Positions 46,052 through 55,812 of a stretch of 64,000 bases of DNA are shown one piece after another. The position numbers were made by a program, and so were the translations under genes. Below the pieces are notes generated by a model. The model made no database searches and was not told where the DNA came from. It was given only the letters and a program-made list of their open reading frames with translations. Numbering within the stretch: position 1 is the stretch's first letter; every line of letters begins with the position of its first letter. Origin of the DNA: Reyranella humidisoli. Its GTDB lineage: Bacteria > Pseudomonadota > Alphaproteobacteria > Reyranellales > Reyranellaceae. The stretch covers positions 2,826,001-2,890,000 of the forward strand of contig NZ_JAHOPB010000001.1 of assembly GCF_019039055.1 (NCBI RefSeq). The letters are read 5' to 3'.

Positions 46052-47101
46052 TCAGGTCGCCGGCGGCTTGGGCGGGACATCCTCGTAGACGCCTTCGACG
46101 ACGTAGATCGGCCGGCCCTTCACCTCGATGAACAGGCGCCCGAGATATTCGCCGATGATACCGAGTGACAGGAGCTGGATGGCGCCCATCAGCAGGACGG
46201 CGATCAGAAGCGAGGCGTAACCCGGTGTGTCGATGCCGAAGATCAGTACCCGCGTGACGATGAACAGCGCATAGAGCACCGCCACCGCCGCGATCACGAT
46301 GCCGACATAGAACCAGGCGCGCAGCGGCGCGGTCGAGAAGCTCACCACGCCGTCGATGGCGAAGTTCCAGAGGCGCCACAGGTTGAACTTGGTCGTGCCC
46401 GCGGCGCGCTCGGGTCGCTCGTAGGGCACGCCCACCGAGTTGAAGCCGACCCAGGCGAACAGGCCCTTCATGAACCGGTTGCGCTCGGGCAGTTGCCGCA
46501 GCACCTCGACGGCGCGCCGGTCGACCAGCCGGAAGTCGCCGACGTTCGGCGGAATGCGCACCGGCGACATGGAATTGAACACCCGGTAGAACCAGCCCGC
46601 CGAGACGCGCTTGGCCGGCGTGTCGGCGTGCCGCGCAGTGCGGATGCCGTAGACGATGTCGTAACCCTCGCGCCAGCGCGCGATGAAGGCGCCGATCAGG
46701 TCGGGCGGATCCTGCAGGTCGATGTCCATCGGGATCAGGATGTCGCCGCGCGCATGGTCGATGCCGGCGGTGAGGGCGGCTTCCTTGCCGAAGTTGCGCG
46801 ACAGGTTGACGATGCGCACGCGCCGGTCGGCGCGGCTGCGCTCGAACAGGCGGGCGAAGGTGTCGTCGCGCGAGCCGTCGTTCACGAACACGACCTCGAA
46901 CCGGATGCCGTCGCGTTCCAGCATCGGCGTCACCGTATCGAGGAAGAGGTCGATCGACTCTTCTTCATCGTACACCGGCACCACCAGCGACAGCAGCGGG
47001 TCGGCCGGCCGGCCCGCGCGCTGGACGGCGAGCTGGTGCTCCAGCGCGAGGTCCCGGCCGGTGGGGCTTGCGGTGGTGAAGGGAAGGCTCTGCTCGGGCA
47101 A
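46052..47101 (-). CDS. GT2-family glycosyltransferase (DPM1/GtrB/ArnC type)
   Basis: Inner-membrane glycosyltransferase of 349 residues transferring a sugar to a polyprenyl-phosphate carrier. The GT-A domain shows LSLVVPVYDEEESIDLFLDT, the nucleotide/metal motif DIDLQDPPDL and NVGDFRLVDRRAVEVL. Two membrane helices near residues 265-285 and 305-325 (VGIVIAAVAVLYALFIV; ASLLIAVLLMGAIQLLSLGI) are diagnostic of this branch. The start is a TTG at 47101 with GGAG 8 nt upstream; no ATG stands at a suitable position. The methyltransferase gene begins 5 nt after its stop. Confidence 0.9.
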   Translation of the reverse strand: MPEQSLPFTTASPTGRDLALEHQLAVQRAGRPADPLLSLVVPVYDEEESIDLFLDTVTPMLERDGIRFEVVFVNDGSRDDTFARLFERSRADRRVRIVNLSRNFGKEAALTAGIDHARGDILIPMDIDLQDPPDLIGAFIARWREGYDIVYGIRTARHADTPAKRVSAGWFYRVFNSMSPVRIPPNVGDFRLVDRRAVEVLRQLPERNRFMKGLFAWVGFNSVGVPYERPERAAGTTKFNLWRLWNFAIDGVVSFSTAPLRAWFYVGIVIAAVAVLYALFIVTRVLIFGIDTPGYASLLIAVLLMGAIQLLSLGIIGEYLGRLFIEVKGRPIYVVEGVYEDVPPKPPAT

Positions 47102-47123
47102 GAAGACGGCTCCGCGGGTTGCC

Positions 47124-47672
47124 TTAGGCGGAGACGGTTTCGACGTTGCCGTTCAGGTCCATGATCCCGAGCTCCACGACGAGCTGCGGCTGGCGCTTGA
47201 GAGCCTGAGTGCGGAAGGCGCGCAGAGCCTCGCCGAGTTTCTCGGTCTCGAAAGCCTTGTCGGTCTTGAGGCGGTCGCCATAGGCCAGCGCCGCCGCGCC
47301 GCAATCGCGATGCGCCATGCCGATCAGGCGCTTCACGTTGTGGAGCTGGCATGAAATGTCGAGGTTGGCTTCCCAGGCGGCACGCCATTCCTGGAAGATC
47401 GGCGCCACCGCCGCGATGGGGCCGCCGGCGATGTTGAACTGGCTGTATTTGTTCTGCCAGCCGCGCGAACTCATGTACTTCCAGGTGTCAGTGGTGAAGC
47501 GCGGATCGATGCACTTCATCAGCATCGCCTCGTAGCCTTCGTCGAGCGCCAGCGCCGGGCCGGCCGCCGAAACGGTGGCGGCGACAGCCGCCGCACCGAG
47601 GCCGAGACCCAGCACGTTGCGACGCGAGAGGGCGGCGAGGCAGCCACAGCCGGCATGGTGAAGATGTCTCAT
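47124..47672 (-). CDS. Tat-exported beta-carbonic-anhydrase-like protein
   Basis: A 182-residue protein with a twin-arginine signal (SRRNVLGLGLGAAAVAATVS, cleavage near ALA-L). The mature part contains the beta-carbonic-anhydrase metal-site pattern: C54-x-D56-x-R58 (KCIDPRF) and H121-x-x-C124 (AHRDCGAAA). Zinc ligation by C54, H121 and C124 is therefore likely. The overall length is short, and the N-terminus has an unusual HxxHxxCxC stretch before the twin arginines. Its ATG overlaps the stop of the MaoC-type hydratase gene by 4 nt (ATGA). Confidence 0.72.
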   Translation of the reverse strand: MRHLHHAGCGCLAALSRRNVLGLGLGAAAVAATVSAAGPALALDEGYEAMLMKCIDPRFTTDTWKYMSSRGWQNKYSQFNIAGGPIAAVAPIFQEWRAAWEANLDISCQLHNVKRLIGMAHRDCGAAALAYGDRLKTDKAFETEKLGEALRAFRTQALKRQPQLVVELGIMDLNGNVETVSA

Positions 47673-48517
47673 CGGAACGTGGCCTTGCCCTGTTGCGCGA
47701 GACCGCCGTCGGGACCGGCGATCCAGGTGGTGACCGAGCCGTCCGGTTCCCGGCGGCCGTGAACGCCGAGCGTCGCGCCGCCGAACACCGGTGAGAGGGC
47801 GCGGAACTCGAAATTCCGGACCACCTTATCCGGGTTGGAGCGGCGCGCCAGTTCGATCTGCAGCATCCCCATCAGCGGCCCGTGCACGATCAGGCCGGGA
47901 TAGCCCTCCACGCCCGTCACATAGGGCTGGTCGTAGTGGATGCGATGGCCATTGAAGGTGAGGGCGGAGAAGCGGAACAGCAGCACCGGATCGGCCAGTA
48001 CATGGCGCGTCCAGGTCGCATCGGTGGGGGCGGGCTTCGGCGGCTTCGGCGCTTCGCCGGGCTTTGCGGCCTCGCGATAGACGATGTCGTGCTGCTCGAC
48101 GAAGGAGACGCCCCGTGGCCCTGAAACCGTGTGCTGGACCGTCACGAACACCATCGAGCCGGTGGAGCCGGTCTTGGGCTCGACCGACTTGATCTCCGAG
48201 AGGCGCTCGATGGTCTCGCCGACGCGGATCGGCTCGCCATCGAAGGTGAAGCGGGAGCCGGCCCACATGCGGCGTGGCAGCGGGACGGGCGGCAGGAAGT
48301 CGCCGCGCTCGGCATGGCCGTCGGACCCGATCTTGGACTGCGGCGCGATCTCGAGGAAATAGAGCCAGTGCCAGAGTGGCGGCAGGGGATCGCCGTTCTT
48401 CGGGTCGGGGTCCTTCTCGTCGAAGGTCGCGGCGAGGGCGCGAACTGGGAAGGGGGCAGCAAGATCCTCCACGGACTGCGTCCGGCCGATCCAATCCTTG
48501 AGCTTTTCCAGCGACAT
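47669..48517 (-). CDS. MaoC/FAS1-type dehydratase, mesaconyl-C4-CoA hydratase-like
   Basis: A 282-residue double hot-dog hydratase. The first half (PLPPLWHWLYFLEIAPQSKI, FLPPVPLPRRMWAGSRFTFD) is the FAS1-type N-terminal domain; the second contains RFSALTFNGHRIHYDQPYVT, whose D/H pair is the (R)-specific hydratase dyad, and GLIVHGPLMGMLQIELARR. This arrangement is that of mesaconyl-C4-CoA or itaconyl-CoA hydratases. Start ATG behind AGGAGG. Link to the ethylmalonyl-CoA-type mutase at the left edge is possible but distant. Confidence 0.85.
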   Translation of the reverse strand: MSLEKLKDWIGRTQSVEDLAAPFPVRALAATFDEKDPDPKNGDPLPPLWHWLYFLEIAPQSKIGSDGHAERGDFLPPVPLPRRMWAGSRFTFDGEPIRVGETIERLSEIKSVEPKTGSTGSMVFVTVQHTVSGPRGVSFVEQHDIVYREAAKPGEAPKPPKPAPTDATWTRHVLADPVLLFRFSALTFNGHRIHYDQPYVTGVEGYPGLIVHGPLMGMLQIELARRSNPDKVVRNFEFRALSPVFGGATLGVHGRREPDGSVTTWIAGPDGGLAQQGKATFR

Positions 48518-48631
48518 GGCGCGTTTTCCTCCTTGGCGGGCGTGACATTGCCACTGCGAAGGCGGGCTGGAAAGACGGCGTCGTCGTCGCTATATACCGC
48601 CCGCACGAGACATGCCCAACCGGAGCGGCCG

Positions 48632-48958
48632 ATGACCACGTTCGATGATCGCGAGAAGGCCTTCGAGGCGAAGTACGAGCATGATGAGGGCCTGAAGTTC
48701 AAGGTCAGCGCGCGCCGCAACAAGTTGCTGGGCCTGTGGGCCGCCGGCCTGCTGGGCAAGACCGGCGCCGACGCCGAGGCCTATGCCAAGGAAGTCGTGA
48801 TGGCCGATTTCGAGAAGCCGGGCGATTCCGACGTCATGCAGAAGCTGGTGCAGGACCTCGCTGCCGCCGGCAAACCGATGGAAGAGCACACGATCCGCAA
48901 GCAGTCCGAGCACCTGGCCATGGAGGCCAAAAAGCAGATCATGTCGGAGGTCCGCTAG
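48632..48958 (+). CDS. ATPase inhibitor subunit zeta (DUF1476)
   Basis: A 108-residue helical protein, the alphaproteobacterial inhibitor of F1Fo-ATP synthase that blocks ATP hydrolysis by inserting its N-terminus into F1. FDDREKAFEAKYEHDEGLKF is the inhibitory N-terminal region, and ARRNKLLGLWAAGLLGKTGA with YAKEVVMADFEKPGDSDVMQ is the four-helix body. The ATG at 48632 is preceded by GGAG. It is a strong marker for alphaproteobacteria. Monocistronic. Confidence 0.93.
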   Translation: MTTFDDREKAFEAKYEHDEGLKFKVSARRNKLLGLWAAGLLGKTGADAEAYAKEVVMADFEKPGDSDVMQKLVQDLAAAGKPMEEHTIRKQSEHLAMEAKKQIMSEVR

Positions 48959-48992
48959 CCAGACCGCGCCGCAGAGGTCTGGGGATCAGGCG

Positions 48993-49601
48993 TCAGGCCT
49001 GCTTGCCCATTCCCTGGTCGCGCCACTCGCGGCGCATGCGCTGAATCTCGGTTTCGGTCGGCCGATAGGCTGGCGCGTTCGGATCGAAGGTCGTCCAACC
49101 TTCCTCGCGCCAGGACGCGGCCCGTTCCGTGGAGTCGATCGGCCGGTGAACGGACATCAGCCCTTCGACGCGCCCGACCTCCGTGTCGGGGACGCGGGCG
49201 GTGACCAGCGTGGCACCGCGGCGAACCGCTTCCGCATGGACCGCTGCGACCTCGTCCTCCATGCCCGATCCGATCAGGGCGCCCATAAGGCCACCCGTAG
49301 CAACGCCAGCTGCCGCTCCCACGGCCGTCGCGGCCAGCCAGCCGGCCGCGACCACCGGGCCGAGGCCGGGAATGGCGAGGAGGCCAATGCCTGCCAGGAG
49401 ACCCGCCCCGCCACCGACCACGCCGCCGATGCCTGCGCCCGCCGCCGTGTCCGAGGCGGCATCGTCCTCGGCATACTGTGCAGTCACGTGCCTGTTGGCG
49501 ACGATGCTCACGTCGGAGGACGGGATTCCCGCCTTCTCGATGGCGGTTACAGCGGCTCGCGCCTGGGCATAGCTGTCGTAGGAGTGGCTCACCGTCTTCA
49601 T
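48993..49601 (-). CDS. Glycine-rich general-stress-type membrane-associating protein
   Basis: A 202-residue protein. The N-terminal ~45 residues (VSHSYDSYAQARAAVTAIEK, IPSSDVSIVANR) resemble the heat-induced YflT/general-stress-protein domain. A long Gly/Ala-rich hydrophobic segment follows (about 55-112, AGAGIGGVVGGGAGLLAGIG), then VSTV-type GATLVTARVPDTEVGRVEGL and a charged C-terminus. ATG at 49601 with GAGGAGG. The Gly-rich part resembles glycine-zipper membrane segments. Function unknown. Confidence 0.82.
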   Translation of the reverse strand: MKTVSHSYDSYAQARAAVTAIEKAGIPSSDVSIVANRHVTAQYAEDDAASDTAAGAGIGGVVGGGAGLLAGIGLLAIPGLGPVVAAGWLAATAVGAAAGVATGGLMGALIGSGMEDEVAAVHAEAVRRGATLVTARVPDTEVGRVEGLMSVHRPIDSTERAASWREEGWTTFDPNAPAYRPTETEIQRMRREWRDQGMGKQA

Positions 49602-49744
49602 CGCGTCCTCCTCGGGGATTGAGGCGGTACAACAGAGGTTTGGGGGCAAGGTTGCTTTAAGTCCGGACGCTGCTGTGCAATCGGCAGGCCTGGATATGCA
49701 GAGATTGTCGTCTCGGCGCCGCGGCCCTGCTCCAGGATTCCGGA

Positions 49745-50204
49745 GTGAAAAGAACACTGCTCCTGGCCCTAGCGCTGTGTGGCGCGTCCGGAGCCCATGC
49801 CGCCGATCCGCTTGCCGCCGATAAAGTGCTCGCCGCGTACTGCGCGGGGGGCGGCACAGGTGCGCGTTCTGGCCTATGAGCGGATGACCGCTGTCGCTTG
49901 CGGACCGGACCTTGCGCAGTACAGGACTGCCCGCCAACTCGCGGACGCGGCACTGCCTCGTTTGCGGCGCGAACTCGAAGCGGCCCATGCCGCGCTGGCC
50001 TCCTGTCACCTGCTCGACGTCGGACACCGCCCGGAGCCTCGCGGGCCCGGCGTGTGGCAACAAGCAGGAGAGGCGATGGCGAGAGGCGAGCGGGAAGCGC
50101 TTGTCTGCCTGAACCTGCGGGTGCCCGGTTTCCCGGAGGTTGCCGGCGATATCGGTCAGAACTGCCGCCGGGTCGAGGCCTGTTCCTCCTCGCCCGCATC
50201 TTGA
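49745..50204 (+). pseudogene. Small secreted Cys-containing protein, frameshifted at a G-run
   Basis: Frame 1 opens with GTG at 49745 and gives a signal peptide (MKRTLLLALALCGASGAHA) plus ADPLAADKVLAAYCAG, then stops at 49879. A second frame continues from the hexa-G at 49846-49851 with AAQVRVLAYERMTAVACGPD and runs to 50204 through a Cys-containing helical region. Removing one G of the six joins them into about 152 residues. This is either a real frameshift mutation, a phase-variable G-run or a sequencing error. No family recognised. Confidence 0.5.
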
Positions 50205-50306
50205 ACGACTTCGGAGCCCGCCGGGCAAGAAATCCCACGCATCGATGCAACCTTCTGGTCCTGTGTTCGCTTAGTGACGCAGTGAGCCGGAGGATCCGTT
50301 CCTTAC

Positions 50307-51278
50307 ATGCGTATCTTTAACCTCGTCGTCTGGCTGGTCGCCGCTGCTGTGGCGGGTCCGGCGGCTGCCCGAGATTTCACTTCATCGGATATCTATCCCT
50401 CCGACTATCCAACGGTACGCGCGGTGGCCCATTTGGCCGACCTGATGCGTGAACGCAGCGGTGGGCGCCTGATCGTTTCCACTCTTGGCGCCGCCGACCA
50501 GCAAACCGAAAACTACACGCTGGGCGAGCTGCGCAACGGTACGCTCGACATGGCGCGGGTGAACCTTGCCGTTCTCAACAGTGCAGTGCCTGCCACCACC
50601 GTCCTGACGCTGCCGTATATGTTTAGATCGACCGCGCACGAGCGCCGCGTGCTGGACGGACCGATCGGGCAGGAGATCCTGGCGACGTTCGAGCGCGCCG
50701 GCGTCGTCGGGCTGGTTTTCTACGATGGCGGCGCCCGGTCGACTTACGGTGTCATGCCGGTGAGGTCGCCCGCCGATCTGCGTGGCGTGAAGTATCGCGC
50801 CCAGCAATCCTCGAATTGGGCGCCCATGGTGCGCGCGATGGGGGCGCAACCCGTCGTCCTGCCGCTGATACGCGTCGACCCGTCGATGCGCGCGGGCCTC
50901 GTCGACGTGGCCGATGGCAACTGGTCGTCCTTCGTCGCCCTGCAGCATCATCGCGTCGCGAAGTTCTTCAGTCAGACGGAGCATGCCCGGTCGCCGGGTG
51001 TCGTGCTGTTCTCCCGGCGTGTCTGGGACACGTTGTCGGACGAGGAACGGTCGATCATCCGGTCTGCCGCCCGGGATTCGGTCGCCTACTACCGGCGCCT
51101 CTGGGATGAACACGAGGCCGAGGCCCGTCGTACCGCCGAGACGGCGGGCGTCCAGATCGTGAGCGACGTCGACCTGTCTGCCTTCTCCTCGGCTCTCGTG
51201 CCGCTCCATGACACCGCCGTCTCCGATGCGCGGCTCAAGGCGATGATCGACCGCATCAAGGCCGACCCGGGGCCGTAG
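50307..51278 (+). CDS. TRAP transporter solute-binding protein (DctP family)
   Basis: Periplasmic receptor of 323 residues. Signal peptide IFNLVVWLVAAAVAGPAAAR, then a DctP fold: PSDYPTVRAVAHLADLMRER, ELRNGTLDMARVNLAVLNSA, and the ligand-binding arginine region VKYRAQQSSNWAPMVRAMGA, where R of KYR corresponds to the conserved carboxylate-binding arginine. No dctQ/dctM membrane genes are adjacent, so it is an orphan receptor. Organic-acid binding is likely. Confidence 0.9.
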   Translation: MRIFNLVVWLVAAAVAGPAAARDFTSSDIYPSDYPTVRAVAHLADLMRERSGGRLIVSTLGAADQQTENYTLGELRNGTLDMARVNLAVLNSAVPATTVLTLPYMFRSTAHERRVLDGPIGQEILATFERAGVVGLVFYDGGARSTYGVMPVRSPADLRGVKYRAQQSSNWAPMVRAMGAQPVVLPLIRVDPSMRAGLVDVADGNWSSFVALQHHRVAKFFSQTEHARSPGVVLFSRRVWDTLSDEERSIIRSAARDSVAYYRRLWDEHEAEARRTAETAGVQIVSDVDLSAFSSALVPLHDTAVSDARLKAMIDRIKADPGP

Positions 51279-51355
51279 GGGCGACGGCGAGGAACGACCG
51301 CGCGCTGTCCAATTGCTCCGCCGCTGCCTAGGATCAGTCAGGGGGAGAAGGCTCG

Positions 51356-53029
51356 ATGAAGATTGCCCGTTGGGTGCCCGGTCTTGCGGCCGCGCGTGGC
51401 TACCAGGCGTCGTTCCTGCCGCGCGACCTGGCGGCGGGTGTGACCCTGGGGGCGGTCATGGTGCCGGTCGGGCTCGCCTATGGCGAACTGGCCGGTCTTC
51501 CATTGGCCGGCCTCTACGGCAGCATGCTGCCCCTGCTGGCCTACGCCCTGTTCGGCAGCTCCCGTCATCTCGTCGTCGGGCCCGATACGGCCATGGCCGC
51601 CATCGTGGCGGTGGCCGTGGCGCCTCTGGCGGTGGGCGATCCCGCGCGACTGGGCCTGCTCGCGGCCGGTCTCGGTGTCATGGTCGGGCTGATCTGCCTG
51701 CTGTCGGGCTTGCTGCGCCTGGGTTTCGTCGCAAACTTCCTTTCCAAGCCGGTGATCACCGGCTTCCTGCACGGGCTCGCGCTCGTGATCGTGGGCGCGC
51801 AGCTGCCGAAGGTCCTTGGCCTCAAGGTCGAGGGCGCGACGACACTCGACCAGTTCGTCGCCACGGTGCGGCATCTCGGCCAAACCAACCTGGCGACCCT
51901 GGCGATCGGCGCCTCCTGTCTTGTCGTGATCCTGCTCTGCCGCCGCTTTGCGCCGCGGGTGCCCGGTGCTGTGCTGGCGCTCGCCGGATCGATGCTGGCC
52001 GTGTTGCTGCTGGGTCTCGACCGGCAGGGCGTCGCGCTTGTCGGTCGCATCCCGACCGGTCTTCCCGACCTCTCGCTGCCGCTCCTGTCGCTGGCCGATT
52101 TCGATGCACTGCTGCCGGTGGCGCTGGTCGCGGCGCTGCTTTCCTTCTCGGATACGATGATCACCGCGCGTGCCTTCGGCGCCCGCCATGGAACGCGCGT
52201 CGATGCCGACCAGGAGCTTCTGGGTCTCGGTGCCGCGAACCTGGTCTCCGGTCTCAGCCAGGGCTTGCCGATCAGCGCCAGCGATACGCGCACCGCCGTC
52301 GCCGAGGCGGCGGGCAGCCGCACGCAACTCACCATGGTCATCGCGGCCGCCATCGTGGCGGGCGTCACGCTCTGGCTCGCCGATCTTCTCTATCACCTTC
52401 CGACGGCGGCACTGGGCGGCATCCTGATCGCCTCCGCCTGGGGCCTCTGCGACGTCAGCGAATTCCGCCGCCTCTGGCGGTTCCGCCGCAGCGACTTCGT
52501 CGCCGCACTTCTCACGATGGTGGGTGTCGTGGCGCTGGGCGTCATGGAAGGCATTCTGGTGGGCGTCGTCTTTTCGCTGGTGCTGCTGTTGCGCGCCCTG
52601 GCCTTTCCGTCCGATGCAGTGCTGGGGCGAACGCCCGAGGGCGGTTGGCACGACGTCGCCCATCGACCGGACGCCGCCCCGGTGCCGGGCCTGCTGGTCT
52701 ATCGCTTCTCAGCGCCGCTCTTCTTCGCCAACTGCGAGTTGTTCCGGGATCGTATCGAAGCCCGCATCGCGGCGGCGGCGCATCCGGTGAGGCGGGTCGT
52801 CGTCGATGGCGGAGCGATCCACGACATCGACCTGATGGCGTGCGAACTGCTTGTCGATCTCGAGCGCGAACTGCGGGGCAAGGGCATTTCTCTGGCGTTC
52901 GGCAATCTGCGGGATCGTGTCAGGCGCGACATCGAGCGCGGTCTCCAGCTGGCCGCCGGCGATGGCGAAGGAGATCTCGTCTTTCCGTCCGTGGCCGCCG
53001 CGGCCCAGGCGGACCGTCCCCGGCCCTGA
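51356..53029 (+). CDS. SulP/SLC26-family anion transporter with STAS domain
   Basis: A 557-residue inner-membrane transporter for sulfate, bicarbonate or dicarboxylates. It shows the SulP opening PRDLAAGVTLGAVMVPVGLA, YGSMLPLLAYALFGSSRHLV and NLVSGLSQGLPISASDTRTA with about a dozen helices. The cytosolic STAS domain starts near residue 440 (LLVYRFSAPLFFANCELFRD; VVVDGGAIHDIDLMACELLV). ATG at 51356 behind GGGAGAAGG. It stands alone; the ion cannot be deduced. Confidence 0.92.
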   Translation: MKIARWVPGLAAARGYQASFLPRDLAAGVTLGAVMVPVGLAYGELAGLPLAGLYGSMLPLLAYALFGSSRHLVVGPDTAMAAIVAVAVAPLAVGDPARLGLLAAGLGVMVGLICLLSGLLRLGFVANFLSKPVITGFLHGLALVIVGAQLPKVLGLKVEGATTLDQFVATVRHLGQTNLATLAIGASCLVVILLCRRFAPRVPGAVLALAGSMLAVLLLGLDRQGVALVGRIPTGLPDLSLPLLSLADFDALLPVALVAALLSFSDTMITARAFGARHGTRVDADQELLGLGAANLVSGLSQGLPISASDTRTAVAEAAGSRTQLTMVIAAAIVAGVTLWLADLLYHLPTAALGGILIASAWGLCDVSEFRRLWRFRRSDFVAALLTMVGVVALGVMEGILVGVVFSLVLLLRALAFPSDAVLGRTPEGGWHDVAHRPDAAPVPGLLVYRFSAPLFFANCELFRDRIEARIAAAAHPVRRVVVDGGAIHDIDLMACELLVDLERELRGKGISLAFGNLRDRVRRDIERGLQLAAGDGEGDLVFPSVAAAAQADRPRP

Positions 53030-53067
53030 CAACTCGCGGGTGAACGGCGCGCGGGCATCGACGGCGT

Positions 53068-53091
53068 GGTGCGGGTGTCGGCACCCGCACC
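53068..53091. other. Perfect 10-bp hairpin between convergent genes
   Basis: GGTGCGGGTG-TCGG-CACCCGCACC lies in the 202-nt gap between the convergent SulP and DUF4239 genes. There is no T-run on either side, so it may stabilise transcript 3' ends or act as a weak bidirectional terminator. The gap holds no gene. Confidence 0.5.
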
Positions 53092-53231
53092 GGTCGCCCG
53101 GGAAATGGACTGCCTTGAGCCCGATGGCTCGATGTCGCGAATCGTGGCGACGGCCTGTCCGCCACCGTCGAGGCCCGCGCCGTGAGCCGGCTGCTGCGAG
53201 GGGCTGCTCGGGTGGTCCCTCGCATGCGGCA

Positions 53232-54014
53232 CTATTTGAGGGCGTTCCTCAGCGGCTCGTTCGAGAGCTGCATCAATCCGCCGAACGGCAGGCCGAGTTC
53301 GAGGATCAGATAGAAGGCCGCCGACGCGGAGAGGATGCACATCGCGATGACGACGAACAAGGTCGGATTGGGCGGTGCCGTCATGCTGAAGATGCCGAAG
53401 ATGAACATCAGCCAGACGATCAGTACGATCAGGAACGTGTTGGAGATCGAATCGGTCGGCTGAGCGAAGAGAGCGAGCTGGGTCTGCTGGAGGTCGGTGC
53501 TGATCTGGAGGGCGCGGCTATGGAGGGCACGCTGCTTGGAATTCGCCGGCTGCAGGTCCTGCAGCATGAACAGGACCTCCTCCTCGGGCGCCTTGGATTC
53601 GTCGAGCTTGACGCCGCGCGCGACAGCCTCGTCGCGCCAGATCGAATCGATCATCGGCTGGATCTCGGCACGCAGGGCGGCCCGGATCGACTCCGCGTCT
53701 GGCCCGTAGTGCTTGAGAACCCGGTCGAGTTCGGCGATGTCGGCGGTCATGCGGCTGACGAGCCCGCTGGTCCGCTCGAAGGACGTGCGCGTCGAGGCGA
53801 AGAGCAGGGCCAGGACCAGCGCCGACATGGTGGCGACCAGCGCGATCGAGAGCTTGATCACATCCTTCGAATCGCCACTCACATGGGCCTCGGGCAGGCG
53901 AGTCCGGAGCAGGGCCCCGCCGACCGCGCTGGCGATGATACAGGCGAAGGCAATGGCGGCGAACTGGATGGGGCTCAAGGGGCGGTCCTCGTCGGGATCG
54001 GGAGATTCACGCAC
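53232..54014 (-). CDS. DUF4239 (bestrophin-like) membrane protein
   Basis: A 260-residue protein with two N-terminal membrane helices (FAAIAFACIIASAVGGALLR; IALVATMSALVLALLFAST) and two C-terminal ones (TFLIVLIVWLMFIFGIFSM; LFVVIAMCILSASAAFYLIL) flanking a cytosolic helical domain. The C-terminal FYLILELGLPFGGLMQLSNE is the DUF4239 signature. The start is uncertain: GTG at 54014 as given, or the in-frame TTG about 12 codons downstream behind GAGGA. Function unknown; channel activity is only suggested by distant bestrophin resemblance. Confidence 0.8.
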   Translation of the reverse strand: MRESPDPDEDRPLSPIQFAAIAFACIIASAVGGALLRTRLPEAHVSGDSKDVIKLSIALVATMSALVLALLFASTRTSFERTSGLVSRMTADIAELDRVLKHYGPDAESIRAALRAEIQPMIDSIWRDEAVARGVKLDESKAPEEEVLFMLQDLQPANSKQRALHSRALQISTDLQQTQLALFAQPTDSISNTFLIVLIVWLMFIFGIFSMTAPPNPTLFVVIAMCILSASAAFYLILELGLPFGGLMQLSNEPLRNALK

Positions 54015-54109
54015 CCAACCTGCCCGACCACAAGGTGCAGAAGCAACGCGAACAATTTGCGGTTCAGACCGCGTGAACCGGCGACGGGAAAAGCCGCGTT
54101 CGACACAGG

Positions 54110-54242
54110 CTGGTCACAACCGTCGCCCCGTCGCCTGAGGCAAGGTTGTCCTGCCGCCTCCCCAAGGCGGCCACCCGGCCTCCATCACACCAGAGGCTCC
54201 CCGACCCGCCTGCGACCCCAAGCGCAGGCGGGTCTTTTATTT
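54110..54242 (+). ncRNA. Candidate small RNA with three consecutive hairpins and intrinsic terminator
   Basis: Plus-strand hairpins are GCCGCCT-CCCCA-AGGCGGC (54153-54171), GCCTC-N10-GAGGC (54178-54197) and a 12-bp terminator (54203-54234) followed by TTTT. The first hairpin carries CCTCCCC, and the second carries CCTCC, like anti-Shine-Dalgarno motifs of alphaproteobacterial trans-acting RNAs. Both flanking genes are on the minus strand, so this terminator can only serve a plus-strand transcript starting after about 54014. The 5' end is a guess. Confidence 0.45.
54203..54238 (+). terminator. Intrinsic terminator on the plus strand without a coding gene before it
   Basis: Perfect 12-bp stem GACCCGCCTGCG / CGCAGGCGGGTC, loop ACCCCAAG (54215-54222), then TTTTATTT. 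On the minus strand no T-run follows the stem, so it is not the terminator of boxB. Confidence 0.8.
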
Positions 54243-54250
54243 GGGGATCG

Positions 54251-55669
<1,419 letters not shown>

Positions 55670-55690
55670 CGTTCAGTCTCCTTGCTCGAA

Positions 55691-55807
55691 TTCCTCCCCA
55701 TTCAGATGGGGAGGTGTCCACGAAGTGGACGAAGGGGTCAGGCTTGCGCGCCTTTATGACCCCTCCGCCCCGATGACGGGGCACCTCCCCATTTGAATGG
55801 GGAGGAA
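55691..55807. repeat. Large nested inverted repeat between boxC and boxB
   Basis: The outer arms TTCCTCCCCATTCAGATGGG...AGGTG and CACCTCCCCATTTGAATGGG...AGGAA are inverted copies of each other, and each is itself palindromic (CCTCCCCAT-N4-ATGGGGAGG). Inner arms AAGGGGTCA (55732-55740) and TGACCCCT (55756-55763) also pair. The whole 117-nt unit can fold into a long branched hairpin and looks like a dispersed repetitive element. Confidence 0.8.
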
Positions 55808-55812
55808 AGCCT

